A stretch of 64,000 nucleotides of DNA from JACRBT01 sp964474285. GTDB taxonomy: Bacteria > Chloroflexota > Dehalococcoidia > Tepidiformales > Tepidiformaceae. This document shows positions 16,658 through 24,836 of the stretch, piece after piece. Position numbers and translations under genes: made by a program. The stretch lies in NCBI GenBank assembly GCA_964474285.1, contig CAYYSD010000001.1:6237-70236 (forward strand). Direction: 5' to 3'. The notes beneath the pieces are model-generated. The model searched no databases. It was not told the origin of the DNA and saw only the letters and a program-made list of their open reading frames with translations. Numbering within the stretch: the stretch's first letter is position 1; every line of letters begins with the position of its first letter.

Positions 16658-17128
16658 ATGCTCGATTCAGATGCGAAGCGCGTCATCAGGGAGCAGCGGC
16701 TCGGGTTCTTTGCCACCGTCAACCCCGACGGGACGCCCAACCTTTCGCCGAAGGGCACGCTGGCTGTCCTCGACGACGAACATCTCGTCTTCGCCGAAAT
16801 CCGATCGCCAGGCACCATCGAAAACCTGCTGCACAATCCCGCGATCGAAATCAACATCGTCGACCCCTTCCTGCGAAAGGGCTACCGCTTCTGCGGCCGG
16901 GGCACCGTCGTGACCGAAGGCCCGCGCCTTGCCGAACTGCTCGCCTTCTACGAAGGCCGCACAGCCTCCAACCCCGGCACGTTCGTCGTCATCGATGTCG
17001 ACCACGTCGAGCCACTCATCTCGCCCGTCTACGACCGCGGCTTCACCGAAGACCAGGTGCGAGAACAGTCCGCCCGCCAATACGCCGCGCTCGGCAACAT
17101 TGTCCCGCCCCCGGAACGCAGGGACTGA
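16658..17128 (+). CDS. Pyridoxamine 5'-phosphate oxidase family protein
   Basis: A 156-residue split-barrel FMN-binding protein of the PNPOx-like superfamily. The pattern EQRLGFFATVNPDGTPNLSPKGTLAVLDDEHLVFAEI and the following TIENLLHNPAIEINIVDP are typical of the small flavin- or F420-dependent oxidoreductases, not of true PdxH. The ATG at 16658 is preceded by GGAGGTG. It is divergent from the ECF sigma gene, so the two could share a control region. A TGTCGA hexamer lies at 16587-16592 but has no matching -10. The substrate is unknown. Confidence 0.85.
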   Translation: MLDSDAKRVIREQRLGFFATVNPDGTPNLSPKGTLAVLDDEHLVFAEIRSPGTIENLLHNPAIEINIVDPFLRKGYRFCGRGTVVTEGPRLAELLAFYEGRTASNPGTFVVIDVDHVEPLISPVYDRGFTEDQVREQSARQYAALGNIVPPPERRD

Positions 17129-17145
17129 CCCCCTCCGTGCCCCGC

Positions 17146-20100
17146 CTACTTGACCCGCGTGCCCTCGATCACAAAGCCGATTTGCCCGCGCGGGAAGCCG
17201 TCAACCAGCAGTGCCCTCGGATCTTCCGAGTCCGTTAGCGCCGTGATGCGGAAGTAGCCGGCCATCGACGTTTCGGCCAGGCTCATCCCGCATTCCCTGC
17301 GTTGGTCCAGGTCGACGAAGAACTGCCCGCGAAACTCCTGCCCGACGAGGTTCACAAAGTTCAGCATCCCGGCAACTTCCCCCTCCGCCGCACGTTGCGT
17401 CCCGATGATCAGGCCGTTCGCGGGGTTCTTGTCGGGCCCAACGATGGCGACTTCCAACGTACCCGTTGGCGAGCCTTTCGGTGTGTAGATCGAGAGGAAG
17501 CAGGCGCCGGGGTCAATCTCGCAGGCCACGATATAGGGCGAGGCAAGCTGCCCTCCCCGCCACTGGTCATAGACCATGTCGGAAAACTCGGTCCCCACGG
17601 CGCCCCGCTCAAACCGCGTCAATCGATAGAGGTTCGCAGGTGCAGTCGATTCCGACTGGAGAAAGTGCAGCCGGGGCGATTCAGCGTCCTGGTCCAGGGC
17701 GAAGAGCTTCGCGGACTTCGAGGTGAAATCGATATCCCATGACAGGCGAGGATCCTGGTCCGAATGCGCTTTCAGCGTGACGGTGTACGTCGTTCGAAGC
17801 ACCTTCCCATCAACGGTCTGCTCTTCGCCGTTGTAGAAGTCGAGCAGGCGGTCCTTGTAGCCGTCAGGGAACTCGAAGCCGTCCCTCTTCAGCTGCAGCG
17901 TGACGTACACGTGGTCGGTCTTGTCGCCGTAGCTTCGCCGCGCACCTTCAGCCTTGAGTTCGAAGTTGTTGCGATGACCGTCCGGTGTTTCGATCCGAAC
18001 CACCATCCCGTAGTCCTCAAACGAAGGGTTGGAACCAAGACCGTATTCAATGGCGATCGAGTTGAGGACATCCCTGGGAATGGCCAGGCGCATGATCTGT
18101 GCGCTCGGCTCGGTGCGCGTGCCGAACGACAGCTTCTGATCACCTTCGGCGGGCCTGTGAAGATCGGCCTGCAGGTCCGCGACCCCGCCCGGCCACTTCG
18201 CGAGGTGATAGGAGGAGAACGGAGTCCGCGGCGCCCACTCCACGCTCAGGCCTCCGTCGACGAATTTGGAGTGCAGATCCACCGGTCCCGCCAGTCCGCC
18301 ATAGGGGTGGATGTCGATGTCCCAGACCAACAGCCGGCGGCCGCTCATCGGATACGCGGAAGGCAACGACTGCTTCACATTCCCCCGGATCACCCCGAAG
18401 AGTTGGACCGGCGGCACGTTCATCGCCGTGAGATACCCGCAGTCGCTCCGCGGGCAATAGCCCCGGCTCCCCTCCGTGAGCGCCCGAACATCCTTGAGCA
18501 TGTACCAGTTCGTGTTCAGCGACGCGATTGTCAGTGCGACGTCGATCATGTTCGAGATGACATCCTTGGCGCTCGATGAGAACACCATCTCGTCGCCGCT
18601 TGAGAACTGCAGGTGGACCCGCTTGCTGGCGCTTTCGGCCCATGCCAGGCCCAGCGGCAGGGCTGTGCTGAACCCCACCTCGTCGCCGAGCACTTCGAAC
18701 TGTGCCCACGCCTGGCCGTCCCCGCCTGCCTGGTATTGGGACCCGAGGTAGTCGATCGCCTGGTCGGCGAGTGCCAGCGCCGTCATCACCGCGAGACCAG
18801 TCGGGGTGAGCGTACCCAACACCCAACCTGCCGCAGCCTCGATCAGCGGGTAGTACCGCAGGAAGTAGTCGATGTTCCCTTTCCATGCCCGGAAGACATC
18901 CAGCCACGACGTGTCTTCGATCGCCCACGTGGAATAAAGGCGCAGGTGCCGCGTGACCGTGGTCTGATCCTTGATGAACGGGGCCATCGCCGCTTCGATG
19001 TCCGCCGACACCGTCTCGTTCGCGTGCGCCTTCGTATCCGGTATGGCCACGTCGGTCGAGTAGATCTGGCCGTACGGCCGCAGGACGCGTAGATCAAGCC
19101 CGCTCGCAGTCCCCGTTTTCAGCATCCACCGGGTGAACTCGATACCCCACGGCGCGTAGTTGTAGAGCGCCGACTCGATAGCCTGCTCCAGGTTTTGTCC
19201 GTCTGCCGTCACCACGAGTTCGTCGAGGGTGCGCCCGGAATCCGCGATGTACTTCGTGCGGTTGTAGACCCACTCGCTCCGGACCGCCTGCAACTGGTTG
19301 ATACCCGATGCGTAGAGGTCGTACGCCGAAGGACCGGTCAACTCGAGAGGGTCCACCGGCATCAGCCCCGACGAGATGCCGATGACGCTGGTCCAATAGC
19401 GGCCGGCGCCGAGCGTCACCTCCGCCTTTCGCAGGTCCAGGGCAACGCTCCACCAGGTCCGGTCGGCGGCCGCCGGGATGCGCGAAACCATCGCGCCGGA
19501 GAAACCTGGCTCCGCCACGAGCTCCGCCTGAGGAATCCACGCCCGCACTTCCTTCTCCCACGCCTGGCGGTCGGTCCAGAAGAGTGCATCGAGCCGGTTC
19601 GATTCGCTTGGCTCGGGTGGCGCCTTGAACTCGAGCGGCCGCGCGACCGCCACCATCCAGGGCGCCGGGATGTCTTGCACCGTGATTCTGAGCCCCGGTC
19701 CGCCCACGAGCGTGACGCTCGATGACGGGACCTCCATCCACGTCCCCGCGGCAGTGAGCGCGATGACGGTTTCCGCGTCGTCGCCCTTTGCCGGCAGGTC
19801 CAGGGTCACCGCCTCCGTGAGCGTCAGCCCTGAATTGGAAACGAACCGCCAGGCGATACCGCTCCGATCCCACGCCGGGCTGTCGTTCGCGAACTCCATC
19901 CGCTCGATATCCACCTTCGTGCCATAGACCACAGGCCCGCCCGGCACGTCGGCGATTGCGCCGCCCGGGTGTTCCAGGCGCACGTGGGGGCGCAATCGGC
20001 GGCCCGCCTCGTCGACATCCGGGGCTCCCTCGTCGAGCACAATCACCTTGCTTTGCGTCACAAACACCGGGCCGTCATCCGGGCCCACCGTCTTCTCCCC

Positions 20101-20466
20101 GTCGGAACGGAGCAGGAGCAACGCCCCGGCGGTAGCCGCGATGGCCAGCACCGCGATCCCTCCGAAGACCAGCCCGGCACGCTTCCTGCCCTTCATCTGT
20201 CCCGCCGCTGCGGGAACAGCCTGAGCCGGCGATGCGGGCCTCGCGGAAGTAGCAGCGACAGGGGGCCTTACGGCAACTGGCGCGCCACACGCGCGGCAGA
20301 AGCGGGCGCCGGCGCGAAGGGCCATGCCACAGCCTGTGCAGAACAGCTGCTCGACCGGGTCGGGCGTGCCACAGGCAGCGCAGAAGCGCGCCTTCGCCGG
20401 CACGTGCGCTCCACAGCTCCGGCACGAACGAATGATGTCTTTGGAAGCATCCGATGGAAGGGCCAT
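17146..20466 (-). CDS. Large zinc-ribbon membrane-anchored protein of unknown function (1106 aa)
   Basis: Not recognised. Two CxxC zinc ribbons lie near residues 16-34 (CRSCG...FCAACG) and 42-60 (CTGCG...FCRACG). A Pro/Ala linker and one membrane helix (about 100-122, GLVFGGIAVLAIAATAGALLLL) follow, and the remaining 980 or so residues are probably extracytoplasmic. The tail has beta-rich stretches, a hydrophobic patch near 610-640, and many Trp/Tyr residues. The ATG at 20466 is preferred because the ribbon-bearing N-terminus starts there; CAGACT lies 6 bases upstream, so it may be leaderless. It is last in a four-gene operon of zinc-ribbon membrane proteins and converges on the oxidase gene. 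Confidence 0.85.
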   Translation of the reverse strand: MALPSDASKDIIRSCRSCGAHVPAKARFCAACGTPDPVEQLFCTGCGMALRAGARFCRACGAPVAVRPPVAATSARPASPAQAVPAAAGQMKGRKRAGLVFGGIAVLAIAATAGALLLLRSDGEKTVGPDDGPVFVTQSKVIVLDEGAPDVDEAGRRLRPHVRLEHPGGAIADVPGGPVVYGTKVDIERMEFANDSPAWDRSGIAWRFVSNSGLTLTEAVTLDLPAKGDDAETVIALTAAGTWMEVPSSSVTLVGGPGLRITVQDIPAPWMVAVARPLEFKAPPEPSESNRLDALFWTDRQAWEKEVRAWIPQAELVAEPGFSGAMVSRIPAAADRTWWSVALDLRKAEVTLGAGRYWTSVIGISSGLMPVDPLELTGPSAYDLYASGINQLQAVRSEWVYNRTKYIADSGRTLDELVVTADGQNLEQAIESALYNYAPWGIEFTRWMLKTGTASGLDLRVLRPYGQIYSTDVAIPDTKAHANETVSADIEAAMAPFIKDQTTVTRHLRLYSTWAIEDTSWLDVFRAWKGNIDYFLRYYPLIEAAAGWVLGTLTPTGLAVMTALALADQAIDYLGSQYQAGGDGQAWAQFEVLGDEVGFSTALPLGLAWAESASKRVHLQFSSGDEMVFSSSAKDVISNMIDVALTIASLNTNWYMLKDVRALTEGSRGYCPRSDCGYLTAMNVPPVQLFGVIRGNVKQSLPSAYPMSGRRLLVWDIDIHPYGGLAGPVDLHSKFVDGGLSVEWAPRTPFSSYHLAKWPGGVADLQADLHRPAEGDQKLSFGTRTEPSAQIMRLAIPRDVLNSIAIEYGLGSNPSFEDYGMVVRIETPDGHRNNFELKAEGARRSYGDKTDHVYVTLQLKRDGFEFPDGYKDRLLDFYNGEEQTVDGKVLRTTYTVTLKAHSDQDPRLSWDIDFTSKSAKLFALDQDAESPRLHFLQSESTAPANLYRLTRFERGAVGTEFSDMVYDQWRGGQLASPYIVACEIDPGACFLSIYTPKGSPTGTLEVAIVGPDKNPANGLIIGTQRAAEGEVAGMLNFVNLVGQEFRGQFFVDLDQRRECGMSLAETSMAGYFRITALTDSEDPRALLVDGFPRGQIGFVIEGTRVK

Positions 20467-20561
20467 ATCCTGAGTCTGCCGGTCCCGCCTCCCTGGCAGC
20501 AGGACCAGAAGGTCCCAGTGTTGGGCCCAACCGGTGACGGGACCGCGCCCGGCCCGAAACC

Positions 20562-21680
20562 TCAGTCGGGGAAGCAGAACACCGACGCGTCGGACTCGCC
20601 CTGGTCGTTCGCCGCCGTCACGGCGAAGCATGGGTCGGCGGGCAACGACGGCAGATCGAACGAGTCAAAGGTTATGCCCGTCGTGTTCGCCAGCGTGGCC
20701 CAGAAGAAGTCAAAGTTGTAGATCAAGAACACGTCTTCGTTATCCGAATTGTCCCGCCACGTCATCGTGTACGTGTAGAAGCCAATGAAGTCGGGCGAGC
20801 CCCGCCGCGTCACAAACAGGTTCGATGGTGCGTTCGGGATGCGGGCCGCTGGCGTCGGCGTCGCAGGAACGGGAGTCCGCGTCGGCGTCGGGGGAACAGG
20901 CGTCGAAGTCGGAGGCACGCGGGTCGCGGTCGGCGGGACGGGAGTTGCCGTGGCCGGAACCGGGGTCGCTGTCGGAGGCACCGGCGTGGCCGTGGGCACC
21001 GGCGTGGCCGTGGCCGGGGGCTGCGTTGGCGTGCCCCCGCCCAGGGTCGGAGTCGGTTGCGGCGTCGCCGTCGAAGCGACCGGCGTCGGTGAGGTCGCAC
21101 CCGCCGTCGTCGTCATTGAAGGCGTCCCTGGCGTGCCCGTAGCCCGCGTCGCGGAAGGACTCGGGATGGATGTGCCGGGCGTGCTCGCACCGGTGGTCAC
21201 CGAGGCGCGCGGTGTTCTGGTGGCACGTGGCGTTTCCGTTTCGTCCGGGCCTGCCTTATCGTCATCCCCGCCGCCGATCAGGAAAAACCCGGCGAGCCCA
21301 CCGCCGACGGCAAGCACCGCGACGAGGCCGGCTGCCATCATCCAGAAGCCGCGCGAACGCCCAACGCCTCCCCTCGCAGCGGGAGGACCTGCCTGCGCCG
21401 ATGCCTCCGCGGACCGGCGCGGTGGCGGTGGAGGCGGCGGCGTGGCCCCAGGCGCAACCGGGGCCGGCGGGATTCGTTGTGCCTCCTCGACCGGAACAGC
21501 GCCTTCGACCGCACCCACCCTGGTCCCGCAGTTCTCACAATAGACTGCGCCTGACTCCAGCGGCGCGCCACACTGCGTGCAGTGTGCGGGCGATGGTGGC
21601 GGTGGCGGCACGGGCGCCCCACAGTTCTCGCAGAAGGCGGCGCCTTCGGGAATCGCTGCGTTGCATTGCTGGCAGTTCAT
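20562..21680 (-). CDS. Zinc-ribbon, single-pass protein with Thr/Pro linker and C-terminal FN3-like domain
   Basis: Not assigned to a named family. It has two zinc ribbons at residues 3-20 (CQQCN...FCENCG) and 34-51 (CTQCG...YCENCG), a Pro-rich cytoplasmic stretch, and one membrane helix (about 111-135). A long extracytoplasmic Thr/Pro linker of repeated TATPVP-type hexapeptides follows, then about 90 residues (NAPSNLFVTRRG to the end) that look like a fibronectin type III or similar Ig-like domain. Such TP linkers are common in exported Chloroflexota proteins. A GGTGAG ribosome site precedes the ATG. It is the third gene of the minus-strand operon of the zinc-ribbon locus. Confidence 0.88.
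   Translation of the reverse strand: MNCQQCNAAIPEGAAFCENCGAPVPPPPPSPAHCTQCGAPLESGAVYCENCGTRVGAVEGAVPVEEAQRIPPAPVAPGATPPPPPPPRRSAEASAQAGPPAARGGVGRSRGFWMMAAGLVAVLAVGGGLAGFFLIGGGDDDKAGPDETETPRATRTPRASVTTGASTPGTSIPSPSATRATGTPGTPSMTTTAGATSPTPVASTATPQPTPTLGGGTPTQPPATATPVPTATPVPPTATPVPATATPVPPTATRVPPTSTPVPPTPTRTPVPATPTPAARIPNAPSNLFVTRRGSPDFIGFYTYTMTWRDNSDNEDVFLIYNFDFFWATLANTTGITFDSFDLPSLPADPCFAVTAANDQGESDASVFCFPD
20860..21060 (-). repeat. Tandem hexapeptide-coding repeats (TATPVP-like)
   Basis: Within the gene above, degenerate 18-24 base units encode ATATPVP, TATPVPP, TATRVPP, TSTPVPP and similar. They form an extended, probably glycosylated stalk. The copy number is likely to vary between strains. 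Confidence 0.75.
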
Positions 21681-21792
21681 CGCGTCTCACCTGCCCGGTA
21701 CCGCTCGTTGGCTTCCCGGTTGATGGCATCGTCGGACGCGCGGACCACGCTCGCATCAGCGATCCGGTCCAACATCTGGAGTCCTTTGGGCC

Positions 21793-22473
21793 TCACCTCA
21801 ACGGCAGGGGCGCCTGGCACTGGGGGCATGCCGTCGTCGTTTTGAGCGGCCGGAACCTTCGCCCGCAAGAAGCACAGGTGATCACGCCCTTCACCGTCGT
21901 GGCCGGCGTCGATCCTTGTGTCTCGTCACGGTCGAACGGTCCGCGCCGCACGAACGGGTCCAGGCTTCGCCGCAGTTCGCGCCCCGTGGAGACGTCGGAT
22001 TCCGCCCTCACTGAAGACGCTACCGCCGTCGCGGCGACCGCCTCTTTCCCGTCCGGCTTGTCTGCGTCCGGTTTGCTTGCGTCCGGCGAGTCCGAGGAGC
22101 CCTTGCGCTTGCTGCTCGCCGCGATGATCACCAGCACAACACCGAGGATGAGCAGCAGCGCCACCGTGATCCCGGCCACGATCGCCGTCAACCTCAAAGC
22201 TTCGCGCCAGTTCCGGCGGTGATAGCCATAGCTGTAGACCAGGACTCCCCCGGCATAGGCGGGCAGCAGCGCCGAAAGCAGCAGCAGACCCGTCCCGCTC
22301 GCCATCGCTTCGACGAACCATGTCTGGTAGATGACGTACACCATCAGTCCGAGCGACGCGACAGCGATCAGAATGCCCGGCAGCATCAATCCCCACTGTC
22401 GCTTGCCGGCCGCCCCTGGCCCGGCAGTCGTCCCGGAGGGCGCCGTCGCAGTTACGGATTGCTCGATGGTCAT
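21793..22473 (-). CDS. Membrane protein with C-terminal zinc ribbon (226 aa)
   Basis: Not recognised. Three hydrophobic helices lie at about residues 29-48, 58-80 and 92-115. They are followed by a charged, low-complexity cytoplasmic tail and a C-terminal zinc ribbon CASCGRRFRPLKTTTACPQC. This order (helices first, ribbon last) reverses that of the neighbouring genes. The ATG at 22473 has GGAGGAG upstream and overlaps the stop of the preceding gene as ATGA, which implies translational coupling. It is the second gene of the minus-strand half of the locus. Confidence 0.87.
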   Translation of the reverse strand: MTIEQSVTATAPSGTTAGPGAAGKRQWGLMLPGILIAVASLGLMVYVIYQTWFVEAMASGTGLLLLSALLPAYAGGVLVYSYGYHRRNWREALRLTAIVAGITVALLLILGVVLVIIAASSKRKGSSDSPDASKPDADKPDGKEAVAATAVASSVRAESDVSTGRELRRSLDPFVRRGPFDRDETQGSTPATTVKGVITCASCGRRFRPLKTTTACPQCQAPLPLR

Positions 22474-23168
22474 GACGCCCCTCCTTCCTCCACCGCCCTG
22501 GCAGCACTCCGGTGCACCTCACCCGTTGGCTCTGGCAGCCATCGAGAGGCGACCACCAGTGCCGCCCCGAGGACCACGAAGTACAGCCCCTGGCCAGGAT
22601 CGAGCGAGGCTGCTTCCTCCCCGGTGTCGAAGGTCATGATGAAATGCACCTCGAGCACGCCCACCACCAGCAGGAACACGCCCAGCGCCAGGATCGCCGT
22701 CCCTACGGTCGCGCGCGCCATCCTCCCCCGGCGCCCCATTTCGAACACAACCAGCCCGGCGACCGCCGCGCCCAGGACCAGCAAACCGTCCGTCGGGAAG
22801 TCCGTGACGTCCAGCCAATCGTTCACGCGATACGCCGTCTGCTCGTCGAAAGCTGTCGGAGCCTGGCCCGGCGCTGCCACCCAGGCCGTGAACGACCCGA
22901 TGAGCGCGCTCATGAAGCCCGCGACGATCGCCAGGCTCCGAAGCGGCAGCGCCTGGCCGCCCCGTCGCGCGGGCGATTGGATCTGCGCGTTGATGAGCGC
23001 CCCGCAGTTTCGGCAGTGACGCGTCGCCCCGGCGCTGACGCCACAGTGTCGGCAATCGCCGGGCGGCGGTTGCCACATCGCCGCCCGGCGATTGCCACAG
23101 TGCGCGCAAAACAGCGCATCCGCTCGAATCGCTGCCCCGCATGCCTCACAGGTCGCCGAATCAGCCAT
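22470..23168 (-). CDS. Double zinc-ribbon membrane protein (232 aa)
   Basis: Not recognised. Two N-terminal zinc ribbons, CEACGAAIRADALFCAHCG (residues 7-25) and CRHCGVSAGATRHCRNCG (39-56), resemble DZANK/double-zinc-ribbon modules. About four membrane helices follow, between residues 75 and 215. The segment between the first two helices (about 95-125) contains DEQTAYRVNDWLDVTDFPTDG. The ATG at 23168 gives the ribbon an N-terminus of five residues and has a GAGG upstream. It is the first gene of the minus-strand operon, opposite the plus-strand operon that starts at 23317. Confidence 0.87.
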   Translation of the reverse strand: MADSATCEACGAAIRADALFCAHCGNRRAAMWQPPPGDCRHCGVSAGATRHCRNCGALINAQIQSPARRGGQALPLRSLAIVAGFMSALIGSFTAWVAAPGQAPTAFDEQTAYRVNDWLDVTDFPTDGLLVLGAAVAGLVVFEMGRRGRMARATVGTAILALGVFLLVVGVLEVHFIMTFDTGEEAASLDPGQGLYFVVLGAALVVASRWLPEPTGEVHRSAARAVEEGGAS

Positions 23169-23316
23169 TCCGTGCCTCGCCGTCGGCACGCCCCAATACA
23201 GGAGCGGCGAACGCAAGGGTACCTGCCCGCGCACCGGTCACAAACGGTCCAATGGAAACTCCCGGAGCGTCGAACTGCCGTATTCCATTCGTTCAACGCT
23301 CTGCCATGCTTCCGGC
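23169..23316. promoter_or_regulatory. Divergent intergenic region of the zinc-ribbon locus
   Basis: These 148 bases separate the two four-gene operons and must carry both promoters. No strong -35/-10 pair is visible. CATGCT (23307-23312), a one-mismatch version of the local TAnnnT box, lies 4 bases before the plus-strand GTG; if it is the -10, the start codon would be nearly leaderless. Confidence 0.45.
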
Positions 23317-24198
23317 GTGACCGCCTTCAGTCCTTCGCCGCGCGGCCAGGCTGCCAGCACCTGGACATGCCGCTCATGCGGTTCATCCGTCGAGACCGGC
23401 CAGTACTGCGGCGCGTGCGGCCTTCGACGACCGACCGGTCGAAGCCAACCCGGTCTGACGGCCCTCCTTACTGACATGCGCAACGAAAAGAGCGGCCTCC
23501 TCGCTGCCGCAGCGGTCTTCGTCTGCGCCCTGGCCCTCTCCTACGCGCTCTGGGTTCCTGCCGGGCTTCCCGCACGGGTCATCGACGCCCCCATCCCCGA
23601 AACCACCTGCGTGAGCGAGACGCCCGGCACCACCGGCATGCACGCCTGCGCCGCTCGCGTCGCAGCCCTGACAATGGTCGGGCCGGTGGCCCTCACTGTG
23701 CTGGTCGTCCTCTTCCGAAAACAGGTCATCGGGGGAGTGAAGCGGCTTGCACCATGGCTCCCGGCTGAAAGCGACATCCTCGTCGCGCCGCTGCTCGCGA
23801 CCCTCTTCTTCTTGCTCTCCTGGTCCGGCATCCATGCCTCCACCGGATGGCAAACCGGTGTGCTTCCGCAAAAGATGTTCCCGGCTGTCGTGGGCCTGTT
23901 CACCTTCGCGAGCAGATGGTATGGCCCTGCGGTTGATCGCCGATTCTCGGGCTACTTCGACATCCGCGATCGCATTCCGGGCGCCATTCGTTTGCTCGTC
24001 ACCATCGCCATTCCCGTGGCCGTCTCCATCTTGTTAACCAACCAGGAGCGCGTCAGCGACACCGCCCTAAAAGAACAGGCGGTCGTCTTGCTCGGACTGC
24101 TGCTCGCCTACCTGCTCATGGTCCCCAGGGGCGGCGACATCGTCGCCGGCGTGCAGAGAATGGTCCCGCGCAAGGCGACCTCAGGAGCAGCCGGATGA
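23317..24198 (+). CDS. Zinc-ribbon polytopic membrane protein (293 aa)
   Basis: Not recognised. One zinc ribbon CRSCGSSVETGQYCGACG lies near residues 18-35. It is followed by about six membrane helices (VFVCALALSYALWV, VALTVLVVLF, ILVAPLLATLFFLLSW, MFPAVVGLFTFAS, AIRLLVTIAIPVAVSILL, AVVLLGLLLAYLLMV). The GTG at 23317 is chosen because it gives a short leader before the ribbon. There is no clear ribosome site, and the start is the least certain part. It overlaps the next gene as ATGA. It is the first gene of the plus-strand half of the locus. Confidence 0.82.
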   Translation: MTAFSPSPRGQAASTWTCRSCGSSVETGQYCGACGLRRPTGRSQPGLTALLTDMRNEKSGLLAAAAVFVCALALSYALWVPAGLPARVIDAPIPETTCVSETPGTTGMHACAARVAALTMVGPVALTVLVVLFRKQVIGGVKRLAPWLPAESDILVAPLLATLFFLLSWSGIHASTGWQTGVLPQKMFPAVVGLFTFASRWYGPAVDRRFSGYFDIRDRIPGAIRLLVTIAIPVAVSILLTNQERVSDTALKEQAVVLLGLLLAYLLMVPRGGDIVAGVQRMVPRKATSGAAG

Positions 24199-24836
24199 GC
24201 GCCAATCCCCGGCAGGCAGCCACCGGTCCCTCGTTGCGCGTCATCATCCTCGGCGTGGCGCTCGGCAGCGCCTCTGGCGCGGCCATACTGGTCCACACCT
24301 TCGGCCCTGTGCCCTTGCGCGTGTCGGTCCCGTTCGTCGTGCTGCCGGGCGCCCTTCTGCTCGTGGGCATGGCATACCTGAGCAAACGCCAGTATCCGCA
24401 ACTCGAACGGTTCGCCGGCAGGGCGATCAGCGGCATCCTCTGGGGACTCGTCGCCACCCTCGCCTACGACGCCATCCGCCCCGCACTGGTCTGGGTTTTC
24501 CAATACGACTTCAACCCCTACAGGGCCATGCCCATCTTTGGCCACCTGATCACCGGAAGGCCAAAAGATGACGGCATCGCCCAGGTTGTCGGTTGGGGCT
24601 ATCACTTCTGGAACGGCATCAGCTTCGGACTGATGTTCGCGCTCATGCGGCCGCGGGGCGGACCGATCGCCGGTTTCATCTGGGCCATGGTCCTCCAGGG
24701 ATTCATGATGGCCGCCTACCCGTCGTTCCTCGATGCGCGGCTCGATAGCCCCGGCTTCCTGATGACCGGCCTCGTGGGCCACGGCATCTGGGGTCTTGTG
24801 CTCGGCGAAGGCCTGAAGAGGTGGGGCCGTGGTTAG
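24195..24836 (+). CDS. Polytopic membrane protein of the zinc-ribbon locus (213 aa)
   Basis: Not recognised. About five or six membrane helices fill the 213 residues, with small-residue packing motifs (GVALGSASGAAILV, GFIWAMVLQGFMMAAYP) and histidines in or near helices (YHFWNGISFG, GHGIWG). It has no zinc ribbon, unlike most neighbours. The ATG overlaps the upstream stop (ATGA), and its own stop overlaps the next gene by 8 bases, so it is co-translated with both. The in-membrane His and Trp could bind a metal or a lipid (speculation). Confidence 0.85.
   Translation: MSANPRQAATGPSLRVIILGVALGSASGAAILVHTFGPVPLRVSVPFVVLPGALLLVGMAYLSKRQYPQLERFAGRAISGILWGLVATLAYDAIRPALVWVFQYDFNPYRAMPIFGHLITGRPKDDGIAQVVGWGYHFWNGISFGLMFALMRPRGGPIAGFIWAMVLQGFMMAAYPSFLDARLDSPGFLMTGLVGHGIWGLVLGEGLKRWGRG

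Noticed and set aside
14648..17128. 826-codon plus-strand frame across the SnoaL and sigma-factor genes
   Set aside because: Only its last 156 codons are real (the oxidase gene from 16658). The rest is antisense to two recognised genes.
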